Source: JBMOLL01 sp049325415 (GTDB taxonomy: Bacteria; Bacteroidota; Bacteroidia; Bacteroidales; GCA-2748055). From it: DNA of 52,868 nt. The stretch's first letter is position 1; each line of letters starts with the position of its first letter. The notes beneath the pieces are model-generated. The model worked only from the letters and a program-made list of their open reading frames with translations, had not been told where the DNA came from and searched no databases. Shown piece after piece: positions 18,506 through 28,340 of the stretch. The translations under genes and the position numbers were made by a program. The stretch spans positions 1 to 52,868 of the forward strand of contig JBMOLL010000091.1 in assembly GCA_049325415.1 (NCBI GenBank), written 5' to 3'.

Positions 18506-21500
18506 ATGAGAAGAATTTTAAGCATTTACATTGTATTTCAGTTGTTTATCACGGGCCTGCTGCAAGGCCAGACAGCAACTGATGATTACTGGCTGAATCA
18601 TGGCTTTACCAGCGGTACAACCGTGACGACCAATTCGGGAACTTTTTACGATGACGGGGGAAATGCCAATTATCATGCGGGCCAGGACTGGAACGTCACG
18701 TTCTGTTCGGAAAACGGAAACCCGATAACACTTGATTTTTCAGGATTTGCAACGGATTACCGCGGCCCGGTACCGCCGCTGGCCAATGAATACCTGGACT
18801 ATGATTACCTGCTGATCCAGTATCCGGGAGCCAGTTATATCGCTTACCATGACGATACGCCCCAGTTTGGTTTTACCTCGGCCAGCGGATGTATGAATTT
18901 CCGCTTTGTCTCCGATCCGGCTTCCTGGCTCGAATCGGGGTGGAGCGCCGAAATCAGTGCCGATCCTCCTCCTTCAAATAACGATCCCTGCACCGCTGCT
19001 CTTCTGAATGTGGGAAACGCCTGTTCGCCGCAATACTTCACCAATAAAGGAGCCTACAATACGACCAACCTGGGAGATCCTCCCTGTCACAGCTATTTCG
19101 GGGGAGATGTCTGGTTCACCCTCATCGTCCCTGCATCCGGCCAGGTAAAGATTGAAACCTTTCCGGGGACACTCACCTATGCAATTCTGGATATCTATCA
19201 CAGTAACGATTGCACCATCTCCGGCAGCGAAAGGATCACCTGTGTCGACGGATTGGGGACGATGCCCTCGGTTACCCTCACAGGCAGAACACCCGGGGAG
19301 ACACTGTACATCAGGCTCTTCGGAGATCAGGCCAAAAGTGGCCAGTTCGGGATCTGTGCCACCGATCCCGCGGCTCCGGTCACCGGATACACCGGTCCGG
19401 GCGGTGTCGGCGATGCCGCAAGTGTCGATTTCTGGTTTAAACCGGATAAGGGTGTACTCGACGCTTCAGCCAACCCTGCCACCAATGGCGTGGCCGTAAT
19501 GACCTGGCAGGACCAGAGTGGCAACGGGAATGATCTCGTGCAGGCATCCAGCGGGTTTCGCCCTGTGCTGACCGCCAATGCCATTAACGGTTTCGGTGCC
19601 CTGAAATTTGACGGAACCGATGATTTTTTTACACGTGAACTCGGCAGCAAGGGTGCTCCTGTCAGATGGTTTACAGTGGCCACTTTTGAAGGCTCGGCAC
19701 GACAGAACCTCATCTCTCTTGGCAATGCCGATGTGAATCATACGGCAAGCATCTCCCGGCATACCGACGGGAGATATTTCTGTCTGAGCCAGTCCGACCG
19801 TTATGGCCCGAACCTGAATGCATCACAGTATTACATCTTCAACGCCAATCACCGGACAACCGCTACCAGGCACAATCTCCGGCTGAACGGAAGCGCCCAG
19901 ACCGTGACTGACTATACCACTGCCTTGAATACCGACGGAACTCTTCTGGTTGGTAGTTCCTACCTGAATACGGAATATTACGGGGGATATCTTCCTGAAC
20001 TCATCCAGTACAGCCGCACACTGAACACGGCCCAGGAAAGGATTGTGGAGAATTACCTTGCGGCTAAATACAACATTACCCTGGCAGCCAACGATCTGTA
20101 TTCGTGGAAAGCCAGCCATAAGTACGATGTAGCCGGGATTGGAAGGGTCGATGCCTCCAATATCCATACCAAAGCAGCTTCAGCAGGCATGCTCACCATT
20201 GGAGGTGCTTCTGATCTGGAGAATAATGAATTCGGTTTTATCGGCCATGATAATGGCAATGCCGATACCTGGACAACTACCGGAATACCGGCAGGTGATC
20301 CGGACATTGAAAGACTGGCCAGGACCTGGAGAGTGGTAAACGCCGGAGGGGATGGGATCGGAACAGTTACACTTGGTCTGATTGAATCCGGAATCCCGGC
20401 CCTGCCATCAGGCTACATAGCCTATAACCTGCTGGTAGATGCCGATGGCGATTTTAGCTCGGGTGCCGTGGCCTACGGTCTCATTGAATCAGGGAATGAA
20501 CTTGTGGCAAACAGCATAAGCCTCAACAATGGCGATTATATTGCTATTGCAGCGGTGAAACCGGTGATCAGTTTCCAGTCGGCCTCTTCATCGGGACTGG
20601 AGTCAGTGCTTCATCCGCAGATCAGGGTCAACCTGAACTATGCCTGCTCGGATGTGGTGGTGGTTGATTACTCGGTTTCCGGAGGCACGGCAACAACCTC
20701 CACTGACTATTCGCTGGTAACGGGATTCCTGACCTTCAATCCCGGTGAGCGCACAAAATACATCATTCCGCTCATAGTAAATGATACCATCCCTGAAATC
20801 CCGGATGAATATTTTGATATTCAGATTTCTACTTCAACTGCTGGGGTGACGGTCGGCACACCCTCTGCTCACCGGTACACGATCCTGAATGATGATCTTT
20901 CAGCCGATGCCACTGCATCCCGGATTCTGACCGGAGCCTGTGCCTCCTCCAATGCCACACTTTACGCATCCTACGAAGGCACCGGGCCCTTCACGATTGC
21001 CTGGTCGCCAGCTACGGGACTTTCTGCAACAAATAATGATACGGTGACAGCCTCACCTGCAGTGACTACCCTCTATACTCTCAGGGTCACTGACGGATTG
21101 GGTCAGTATCGCGAAGATACCATTACCATTTTTGTGGATCCACTCCCGCTGAAGCCGGTTATAACGGAGAGCGGCAGCACTACCTTCTGTGAAGGGGGAA
21201 GTGTGACACTCGGGACCAGTGCGGCTTACGATGCCTATCTCTGGAGTGATAACTCGGCGGGCTCCACCCTTGAGGTGTCAGCTTCCGGCACTTTTGCCGT
21301 AACAGGTATTGATACTTTCGGATGCCAGGGTCCCGCTTCGGATGCGGTAACAGTAACGGTAAATCCCGTACCGGCCAAACCGGTTATCGCTATGACCGGC
21401 ACCACGGAGTTCTGCTCCTATGACAGCCTGATCCTGGTTGCTCCAGCTGGCTACGATACTTACAAATGGAACGGCGTGGCCGGCGACGATACCCTGGTCG

Positions 21501-24500
21501 TGAAGACCTCAGGGACCTACAGCGTGACCGTCGGTTGGTCGACGGGTTGTGAGTCGCAGGCTTCTGATGCACTTACAGTGACGGTTCACGATGCCCCCGC
21601 CCAACCGGTGATCACCGAAAGCGGCAGCACCACCTTCTGTGATGGAAGCAGCGTGACCCTCGGGGTGAATACAACTTTTGACAGCTACCTGTGGAGCGAC
21701 GGATCCTCGGCAGCCACCCTGGAAGTAAGCACTACCGGTTCGTATACGGTTACAGGGACAGACAGCTACGGCTGTGACAGTCCCGAATCGGCAGCAGTAA
21801 CGGTAACGGTGAACCCCGTACCGGCCAAACCGGTTATCGCTATGACCGGCACCACGGAATTCTGCTCCTACGACAGCCTGATCCTGGTGGCTCCCGCAGG
21901 CTACGATACTTACAAATGGAACGGCGTGGCCGGCGACGATACCCTGGTGGTGAAGACCTCAGGGACCTACAGCGTGACCGTCGGCTGGTCGACGGGCTGT
22001 GAGTCGCAGCCTTCCGATGCGCTTACGGTGACGGTTCACGACGCCCCCGCCCAACCGGTGATCACCGAAAGCGGCAGCACCACCTTCTGTGAAGGAAGCA
22101 GCGTGACCCTCGGGGTGAATACAACTTTTGATACTTACCTGTGGAGCGACGGATCAACGGCAGCCACCCTGGAAGTAAACACTACCGGTTCGTATACGGT
22201 TACCGGGACCGACAGCTATGGCTGTGACAGTCCCGAATCGGCAGCAGTAACGGTAACGGTGAACCCAGTACCGGCCAAACCGGTTATCGCTATGACCGGA
22301 ACCATGGAATTCTGTTCCTACGACAGCCTGATCCTGGTGGCTCCTGCAGGTTACGATACTTACAAATGGAACGGCGTGGCCGGCGACGATACCCTGGTCG
22401 TGAAGACCTCAGGGACCTACAGCGTGACCGTCGGTTGGTCGACGGGCTGTGAGTCGCAGGCTTCTGATGCACTTACAGTGACGGTTCACGATGCCCCCGC
22501 CCAACCGGTGATCACCGAAAGCGGCAGCAGCACCTTCTGTGAAGGAAGCAGCGTGACCCTCGCGGTGAATACAACTTTTGATAGCTACCTGTGGAGCGAC
22601 GGATCCACAGCAGCCACCCTGGAAGTAAGCACTACCGGTTCGTATACGGTTACCGGGACCGACAGCTACGGCTGTGACAGTCCCGAATCGGCAGCAGTAA
22701 CGGTAACGGTGAACCCCGTACCGGCCAAACCTGTGATCAGCATGACCGGTACCACGGAATTCTGTTCCTACGACAGCCTGATCCTGGTTGCTCCAGCTGG
22801 CTACGATACCTACAAATGGAACGGCGTGGCCGGCGATGATACCCTGGTGGTGAAGAACTCAGGGACCTACAGCGTGACCGTCGGCTGGTCGACGGGCTGC
22901 GAGTCTCAGCCTTCCGATCCGGTTGTGGTTACCGTACACCAGGCCCCTGCACAGGCACTTATTACGCCGTCAGGTTCGTCCTTTAATATCTGTGAGGGCG
23001 AAAGCCAGATCCTCGGGGTAAGCACCACTTTTAACAGCTATCTGTGGAGCGATGGATCCACGGCAGCCACCCTGGAAGTAAGCACTTCCGGTTCATATAC
23101 GGTTACCGGGACCGACAGCTACGGCTGTGACAGTCCCGAATCAGCAGCCGTTACAGTCACGGTAAATCCCGTACCGGCCAAACCGGTGATCAGCATGACC
23201 GGCACTACGGAATTCTGCTCCTACGACAGCCTGATTCTCGTTGCTCCTGCAGGTTTTGATACCTACCTGTGGAATGGAGTGTCAGGTGATGATAGTCTGA
23301 TTGTAAGGACCAGCGGCATTTATCATTTAGAAGTTGGCTGGTCGTCCGGTTGTATTTCGCCGGTTTCCGATGATATTTCTGTAACAGTTCACTCTGCCCC
23401 TGCAAAGCCGGTTATCAGCTGGAACGGAGTTCCCGATTTCTGCGAAGGAGACAGTGTACAGTTGGATGCCCCGGCCGGTTATCAGACCTATTTCTGGTCG
23501 GACGGGTCCGACAAACAAACCCACACAATCAAATCCTCAGCATCATTGAAATTGTATGTTGAAGATACAAACGGATGTTATTCTCCCGAATCCGATGAAA
23601 TTTCACTTACTGTACATGCCTTGCCCCCGGCTCCTGTGATCACCAATAATGGCCTGTCGGAATTCTGCGAAGGTGGTTCTACAGAACTGGAAGCCACATC
23701 AGGCTACTCACTCTGGCACTGGAATACCGGAGAGACTACGATGTCGGTTACCGTTGGAAGCAGTGGTGGTTATACGGTCACAGGAGAAAACGAATACGGA
23801 TGTATCAGTTTGGTTTCGGCTGAGGTGCTTGTAACCGTTAACCCACGTCCGGAGCAGCCGGTAATCTCCTATACAACTCCGCTTACCTTTTTTGTGGGCG
23901 ACAGTGTGGTCCTTACCTCCACAACAGGCGAAACGTATTTATGGGAACCCGGAAATGAGACCAGCTCCGCGATAACGGTGAAAACTTCAGGGGATTACCG
24001 GGTACAGACCGGGGATACGAAGGGTTGCCTCAGCGAATGGTCGGAAGTGGTTTCGGTACTTGTAAAATCCTCTGAAGATAAACCGGAGGTGAGCGCCAGT
24101 GGTCCGCTGGGATTCTGCGACGGTGGAAGCGTATTGCTATCCGGTCCGGAGGGTTTTGAATCCTATGCCTGGTCGGATGGCCAATCGACCCGGGAGATCA
24201 CGGTGACCCAGAGTGGTCAATTCTGGCTGATTGTAACCAACAGCCTCGGTTTTGAAAGTGTGCCTTCCGACACCTTTGATGTCATCGTTTACCCGCTTCC
24301 TGAGATCAGCCTGGTGGCAGCCGACGATCCGCTCTGTTATGGCGGTTCAGACGGGACTATCAGCATTTCAGTCGCTCAAGGTACAGAACCCTACACTTAT
24401 GAATGGAGTATTGCCGGAACAAGCGGCCCTGATGCCACCAACCTTGGCAAAGGGGATTATTCTGTAACGGTAAGCGATCAGCATAGCTGTCAGGACGATC

Positions 24501-25021
24501 TGTCTGTCAGCCTTTCTCAACCGGAAGAACTTCAACTAAGTGCTCAGATCAGTGATGCTTTCTGTCCTGATTTTACCGACGGAGCTATTGAAGTAACGGT
24601 GACAGGAGGCGTGGAACCCTACAGTTATGAGTGGAGTAACGGTGCAGGGGCAGCTTACGCCGACCAGCTCGCGCCTGGCGTTTACAGCCTTGTTCTTCTG
24701 GACCATAATGGCTGCAGGGAAGAAGGATCATGGGATGTGGGCATATTGAATGACGCTTGCTTCCGGATTCCGGAGATCATCACGCCCAATGGTGACAATT
24801 ACAATGATACGTGGGTTATCGACGGACTTGAGGCGTACCCCGGTGTCACTATCGAGGTATTTGACAGATGGGGCAAGCGGGTATTTTATTCCGAAGACAA
24901 CCAGCCGGTATTCGACGGCACTTTCAATGGCCGGGAACTGCCGATGGAGTCGTACCATTATGTAATTGACCTGCACAATGGAAGCAACAGATTGATTGGA
25001 AACATAACCATTATCAGATAA
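18506..25021 (+). CDS. Giant T9SS type B-secreted multidomain adhesin
   Basis: 2171 aa with a signal peptide ending near LLQGQ. Order of parts: a CUB-like domain (about 25-135, with FYDDGGNANYH), a Cys-containing beta domain (about 150-290), a LamG-like and following domain (about 310-680), a Calx-beta domain (about 686-797), one PKD/Ig-like module, then 14 Ig-like modules of about 75 residues (about 880-1930), each with a Cys pair of the form FCEG...GC and a YLWSDG-like strand. Two SprB-type repeats follow (DPLCYGGSDGTISI and FCPDFTDGAIEV). A type B sorting domain closes the protein (about 2085-2171, with ITPNGDNYNDTW and FDRWGKRVF). It is expected to be a surface adhesin or motility-linked filament exported by the T9SS. 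Its stop overlaps the next ATG. Modules 2-9 are nearly identical in pairs at DNA level. Confidence 0.9.
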   Translation: MRRILSIYIVFQLFITGLLQGQTATDDYWLNHGFTSGTTVTTNSGTFYDDGGNANYHAGQDWNVTFCSENGNPITLDFSGFATDYRGPVPPLANEYLDYDYLLIQYPGASYIAYHDDTPQFGFTSASGCMNFRFVSDPASWLESGWSAEISADPPPSNNDPCTAALLNVGNACSPQYFTNKGAYNTTNLGDPPCHSYFGGDVWFTLIVPASGQVKIETFPGTLTYAILDIYHSNDCTISGSERITCVDGLGTMPSVTLTGRTPGETLYIRLFGDQAKSGQFGICATDPAAPVTGYTGPGGVGDAASVDFWFKPDKGVLDASANPATNGVAVMTWQDQSGNGNDLVQASSGFRPVLTANAINGFGALKFDGTDDFFTRELGSKGAPVRWFTVATFEGSARQNLISLGNADVNHTASISRHTDGRYFCLSQSDRYGPNLNASQYYIFNANHRTTATRHNLRLNGSAQTVTDYTTALNTDGTLLVGSSYLNTEYYGGYLPELIQYSRTLNTAQERIVENYLAAKYNITLAANDLYSWKASHKYDVAGIGRVDASNIHTKAASAGMLTIGGASDLENNEFGFIGHDNGNADTWTTTGIPAGDPDIERLARTWRVVNAGGDGIGTVTLGLIESGIPALPSGYIAYNLLVDADGDFSSGAVAYGLIESGNELVANSISLNNGDYIAIAAVKPVISFQSASSSGLESVLHPQIRVNLNYACSDVVVVDYSVSGGTATTSTDYSLVTGFLTFNPGERTKYIIPLIVNDTIPEIPDEYFDIQISTSTAGVTVGTPSAHRYTILNDDLSADATASRILTGACASSNATLYASYEGTGPFTIAWSPATGLSATNNDTVTASPAVTTLYTLRVTDGLGQYREDTITIFVDPLPLKPVITESGSTTFCEGGSVTLGTSAAYDAYLWSDNSAGSTLEVSASGTFAVTGIDTFGCQGPASDAVTVTVNPVPAKPVIAMTGTTEFCSYDSLILVAPAGYDTYKWNGVAGDDTLVVKTSGTYSVTVGWSTGCESQASDALTVTVHDAPAQPVITESGSTTFCDGSSVTLGVNTTFDSYLWSDGSSAATLEVSTTGSYTVTGTDSYGCDSPESAAVTVTVNPVPAKPVIAMTGTTEFCSYDSLILVAPAGYDTYKWNGVAGDDTLVVKTSGTYSVTVGWSTGCESQPSDALTVTVHDAPAQPVITESGSTTFCEGSSVTLGVNTTFDTYLWSDGSTAATLEVNTTGSYTVTGTDSYGCDSPESAAVTVTVNPVPAKPVIAMTGTMEFCSYDSLILVAPAGYDTYKWNGVAGDDTLVVKTSGTYSVTVGWSTGCESQASDALTVTVHDAPAQPVITESGSSTFCEGSSVTLAVNTTFDSYLWSDGSTAATLEVSTTGSYTVTGTDSYGCDSPESAAVTVTVNPVPAKPVISMTGTTEFCSYDSLILVAPAGYDTYKWNGVAGDDTLVVKNSGTYSVTVGWSTGCESQPSDPVVVTVHQAPAQALITPSGSSFNICEGESQILGVSTTFNSYLWSDGSTAATLEVSTSGSYTVTGTDSYGCDSPESAAVTVTVNPVPAKPVISMTGTTEFCSYDSLILVAPAGFDTYLWNGVSGDDSLIVRTSGIYHLEVGWSSGCISPVSDDISVTVHSAPAKPVISWNGVPDFCEGDSVQLDAPAGYQTYFWSDGSDKQTHTIKSSASLKLYVEDTNGCYSPESDEISLTVHALPPAPVITNNGLSEFCEGGSTELEATSGYSLWHWNTGETTMSVTVGSSGGYTVTGENEYGCISLVSAEVLVTVNPRPEQPVISYTTPLTFFVGDSVVLTSTTGETYLWEPGNETSSAITVKTSGDYRVQTGDTKGCLSEWSEVVSVLVKSSEDKPEVSASGPLGFCDGGSVLLSGPEGFESYAWSDGQSTREITVTQSGQFWLIVTNSLGFESVPSDTFDVIVYPLPEISLVAADDPLCYGGSDGTISISVAQGTEPYTYEWSIAGTSGPDATNLGKGDYSVTVSDQHSCQDDLSVSLSQPEELQLSAQISDAFCPDFTDGAIEVTVTGGVEPYSYEWSNGAGAAYADQLAPGVYSLVLLDHNGCREEGSWDVGILNDACFRIPEIITPNGDNYNDTWVIDGLEAYPGVTIEVFDRWGKRVFYSEDNQPVFDGTFNGRELPMESYHYVIDLHNGSNRLIGNITIIR
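21371..23173 (+). repeat. Four tandem 450-bp repeat units inside the adhesin
   Basis: Units at 21371-21820, 21821-22270, 22271-22720 and 22721-23173 have a period of exactly 450, 450, 450 and 453 bp; a fifth half unit starts at 23174. Each unit encodes two Ig-like modules (A: FCSYDS...YKWNG; B: FCEGSS...YLWSDG). Units match almost base for base, including synonymous positions; the first 50 bases of units 1 and 2 differ at one position. This implies recent duplication or gene conversion. Confidence 0.95.
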
Positions 25022-26037
25022 TGAACAGAAAAAAGAAATGGGTATTCCGGTTGCTGACCGGTTTTCTGACCGGAACGCTTTTTGCCGTCCCGCTGTTTTC
25101 ACAGCAGCACCCGTTTTACAGCCAGTATATGATTGATAAGTTCCTTATTAATCCGGCTGTTGCCGGTGCAAACGGGATCACCACCATCAACTTCATTTCC
25201 AGGCAGCAGTATGTGGGCTTTGAAAATCCGCCCCAGACCTTTGCCCTTACCGGGCAGACCCGCCTGATGGAGGACAGTTATATCATGCGCCGGCTTAAGC
25301 TGAAAAGAAATGAGAAGAACGCCAGCCGGTCGGGCAGGGTAGGGATCGGGGGATCCATCTATACCGACCGTAACGGGATTGTGAGCCGAACGGGCTTTCA
25401 GGGTACCTATGCCTATCATCTGACCTTTAATAATCAGTGGCAGTTGTCGATGGGCCTGAGTGTTCAGGGATACCAGTATGTTGTCGATGACAGGGACAGT
25501 TACATTACCGACCCGTCGGATCCCCTGCTTGCCAATAACCGGACTTCCTTCTTCGTGCCGGATGCCAGCGTCGGACTCTTTGCCACCACGGGATCGCTGT
25601 TCGGAGGAGTGACCTTTACCGATCTCTTCGGATCAAATATCAAGCTGGGGAAGGATATTTTCCAGGATTACCGGACCCTCAGGCAGTTTAATGCTCTTGC
25701 GGGTTACCGCTTCGACCTGAACGACAACCTGGCCATTGAACCTTCTTTCCTTGTGCAGGGAACCAAAACCAATTTTTCTCTCGACGTGAATGCCAGGGCC
25801 TATTACAGGAACGATTTCTGGGCAGGTCTGTCTTACCGCTCCAATAAAACGCTGGTGGTTATGGCTGGAGGGACCTTTGACATGTTCTATCTGGGATATG
25901 CCTATGATGTTGATCTGGGTGTGATAAGAACCTACTCGGCTGGATCCCATGAACTGATATTCGGACTTAAATTCGGTGATAACAGTACCCGGCGCTTCCG
26001 CTGGATCCGCAAGGACCAGAGAAACTTCCTGATCTGA
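25021..26037 (+). CDS. PorP/SprF family T9SS membrane protein
   Basis: 338 aa. A signal peptide (to about LFSQ) is followed by the diagnostic opening HPFYSQYMIDKFLINPAVAGANG and a series of amphipathic strands of a 14-strand-type barrel ending LGVIRTYSAGSHELIFGLKF. PorP/SprF proteins are outer-membrane partners needed for surface attachment of type B T9SS substrates and are usually encoded just after them. Its ATG overlaps the TAA of the adhesin gene by one base (TAATG), so translation is probably coupled and the adhesin is its natural client. It ends exactly adjacent to the convergent ABC exporter stop. Confidence 0.92.
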   Translation: MNRKKKWVFRLLTGFLTGTLFAVPLFSQQHPFYSQYMIDKFLINPAVAGANGITTINFISRQQYVGFENPPQTFALTGQTRLMEDSYIMRRLKLKRNEKNASRSGRVGIGGSIYTDRNGIVSRTGFQGTYAYHLTFNNQWQLSMGLSVQGYQYVVDDRDSYITDPSDPLLANNRTSFFVPDASVGLFATTGSLFGGVTFTDLFGSNIKLGKDIFQDYRTLRQFNALAGYRFDLNDNLAIEPSFLVQGTKTNFSLDVNARAYYRNDFWAGLSYRSNKTLVVMAGGTFDMFYLGYAYDVDLGVIRTYSAGSHELIFGLKFGDNSTRRFRWIRKDQRNFLI

Positions 26038-28224
26038 TCAGGTCCCCAGTTCCAGCTGGTTGCGGATCAGGTTATAATACGCGCCTTTCAGGCTGATGAG
26101 GGAATCGTGGTTTCCTTCCTCAACGATTTCTCCTTTATCCATCACTACGATATGATCGGCATTCTTCACCGTACTTAGCCGGTGTGCTACGATCACAACG
26201 GTTTTACCGCGAAAGACCTGTTCCAGGTTTTTCATGATGAGTTGTTCGTTGTTGGCATCAAGAGCGCTGGATGCTTCGTCGAGGAACAGGTATTGGGGGT
26301 TCTTGTAAAGTGCCCTGGCAATCAGGATCCGCTGTCTTTCCCCCCCGGAAAGGGTAAGTCCTTCCTGACCGATACGCGTATTGTAGCCCATGGGCAACTG
26401 ATCGACAAATTCATTGATGCAGGCTGTCCTGGCAGCAAAAAGTAAGCGTTCCTTATCAACTTCTTCCTCGCCAAGGGCAATATTTCCGGCAATGGTATCG
26501 GAAAAAACAAAACCGTCCTGCATCACCACACCGCAATGACTTCTCCACGCGTCAGGTGAAATATGCCTGATGCTCTGATCCCCGATACGGATTTCTCCAC
26601 TGCTCGCCTGGTAAAAACTAAGCAGCAATTTAACCAGGGTGGTTTTTCCACTGCCACTCATTCCCACCACCGCCGTAACGCTGTCACGTTTCAGGAGGAG
26701 GTTGATGTTCCGGAGTACATAGCGCGGCACAGGGCCCGGATAGGTAAACGATAGATCCCTGACCTGGATATCACCGGCTGTGGTGATGGGATTCAGTCCG
26801 AGTTCCTCGTCGTTTTCATCCTTTGTTTCATGGATCTCGCCGAGTCTTTCCAGGCTGATCCTTGCATCCTGTGCCCGGTGCAGAAAAGAGATCATCTGTT
26901 CGATGGGTCCGTTAAGCTGGCCGAGGATATAGCTTACGGCAAGCATCATACCGAGGGTCATCTGACCATTCAGCACAGCAATTGCGGCAAGGACATTAAT
27001 GAAGATATTTTTGCTTTCGTTTATGAAGACACCACCCGCCTCCTGGTACTGGGTAAGAGAAAGTCCTCTGACCTCCACCTTGAAAAGTCCTGCCTGGATG
27101 TTTTCCCACTCCCATCTTTTTGACCTTTCGGCGTTATTAAGTTTAATCTCCCTGATACCCGAAATGATCTGAATAAGCTTACTTTGATTCTCCGACTGTC
27201 GGCTGAACCTCCTGTTATCCACTTCCCTCCGTTTTCTGAGGAAGACGGCTATCCATATAAAATACAGTAAGGCTCCTGCCAGGAACACGGCAAGGATCTT
27301 CAGGCTGTATATTCCGAGAACAATGGAAAAAATAAGCAGGTTTACCATGGAGAAAAGAACCGTGAGCGAGGATGTGGTGAGAAAAGACTCAATCCTTTTG
27401 TGATCACCGATCCGTTGTAACAGGTCACCTGTCAACTTTGTGTCAAAAAAGCCGACGGGAAGTTTCATCAGTTTGATGAGAAAGTCGGAGATCAGCGTGA
27501 TATTTACTCTTGAGCTCAGGTGAAGAAGGATCCATCGCCGAATAAAATCAACCCCCATTTGACTCAGGATCAGCACGAACTGGAACGACATGACCAGGTA
27601 AATGAAGGGGAGGTCCTGGTTCGTGATCCCGAAGTCGACAATCGACTGGAAAAGAAAAGGCAGAATGAGCTGGATAATAGCCCCGAGGACAAGTCCGATA
27701 ACGAGGTGGAACACGTATTTCCTGTAGGGTTTCAGATACCTGAAAAGATAACGGAAACCAGTTTTCTTCATTTTCTCGTCGTCCTGCTGGAAGAACTCGG
27801 GAGAAGGTTTCAGCAGGAGTGCCATCCCCTTATCCTCACCGTCTCTTGAAGTACTCAGCCATCCGTCCAGGAATTCTTTCCGCGACATGGTAATGAGGCC
27901 GTAGGCTGGGTCGGCGATATACACTTTATTTCGCTTGATCTTGTAGACTACTACGAAATGGTTCTGCTTCCAGTGAACAATCACAGGAAGCGGAGCTTCT
28001 TTCATAAGCTTTTCCCATCCGATGGAAACCCCGATCGTATTGATACCGATCGATTCGGCTGCCCCGGCAATCCCGAGCATGGAGACACCCTGCCGGGTCA
28101 GAAAGGCTTTTTCCCTGAGGGTTTGAATGGTGAAGTGTTTGCCGTAATGCCTGGCCACCATCCGGAGGCAGGTGGGCCCGCAATCCATGGCATCCAGTTG
28201 TTTAAAGAAAGGGAAAGACGACAT
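26038..28224 (-). CDS. C39-peptidase ABC exporter (peptide-processing and export)
   Basis: 728 aa. The N-terminal C39 peptidase domain (about 1-130) has DCGPTCL with Cys15, His in HWKQNHFVVV and Asp in YIADPAYG, the complete triad used to cut double-glycine leader peptides. A six-helix ABC membrane domain follows (about 165-450), then an ATPase with Walker A GMSGSGKT at 521-528, the signature LSGGERQR and YLFLDEASSALDA. It resembles bacteriocin exporters. No double-glycine precursor and no HlyD-type adaptor is encoded beside it, so its cargo is unknown. It has a possible promoter of its own (28244-28274) and lies 116 bp downstream of a sigma/TPR gene pair on the same strand. Confidence 0.9.
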   Translation of the reverse strand: MSSFPFFKQLDAMDCGPTCLRMVARHYGKHFTIQTLREKAFLTRQGVSMLGIAGAAESIGINTIGVSIGWEKLMKEAPLPVIVHWKQNHFVVVYKIKRNKVYIADPAYGLITMSRKEFLDGWLSTSRDGEDKGMALLLKPSPEFFQQDDEKMKKTGFRYLFRYLKPYRKYVFHLVIGLVLGAIIQLILPFLFQSIVDFGITNQDLPFIYLVMSFQFVLILSQMGVDFIRRWILLHLSSRVNITLISDFLIKLMKLPVGFFDTKLTGDLLQRIGDHKRIESFLTTSSLTVLFSMVNLLIFSIVLGIYSLKILAVFLAGALLYFIWIAVFLRKRREVDNRRFSRQSENQSKLIQIISGIREIKLNNAERSKRWEWENIQAGLFKVEVRGLSLTQYQEAGGVFINESKNIFINVLAAIAVLNGQMTLGMMLAVSYILGQLNGPIEQMISFLHRAQDARISLERLGEIHETKDENDEELGLNPITTAGDIQVRDLSFTYPGPVPRYVLRNINLLLKRDSVTAVVGMSGSGKTTLVKLLLSFYQASSGEIRIGDQSIRHISPDAWRSHCGVVMQDGFVFSDTIAGNIALGEEEVDKERLLFAARTACINEFVDQLPMGYNTRIGQEGLTLSGGERQRILIARALYKNPQYLFLDEASSALDANNEQLIMKNLEQVFRGKTVVIVAHRLSTVKNADHIVVMDKGEIVEEGNHDSLISLKGAYYNLIRNQLELGT

Positions 28225-28243
28225 AAACTGAAGCTTGATTGGC

Positions 28244-28274
28244 TAAAAGTAGCAATTTATCCCCACTAATTCAA
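28244..28274 (-). promoter_or_regulatory. Putative promoter of the C39 ABC exporter
   Basis: On the minus strand TTG (28274-28272) is followed after 20 bases by TACTTTTA (28251-28244), close to the Bacteroidota pattern TTTG-N19/20-TA-N2-TTTG with one mismatch in the -7 box. It lies 19 bp before the ATG. Confidence 0.35.
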
Positions 28275-28340
28275 GATCGTCAGTTTACGGTACTCACAAA
28301 GTTATCAGCACAGGACCTCCGGATTGATATATAAGCTGCC

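Noticed and set aside
21141..23400. A possible CRISPR-like or tandem non-coding repeat array
   Set aside because: The 450-bp repeats keep an open frame and encode Ig-like modules with conserved cysteines; they are coding repeats.
26021..26050. A short palindrome CCTGAT-CTG-ATCAGG at the PorP/exporter junction as terminator
   Set aside because: Only a 6-bp stem with a 3-base loop and no T-tract on either strand, and it lies within the coding ends of both genes.
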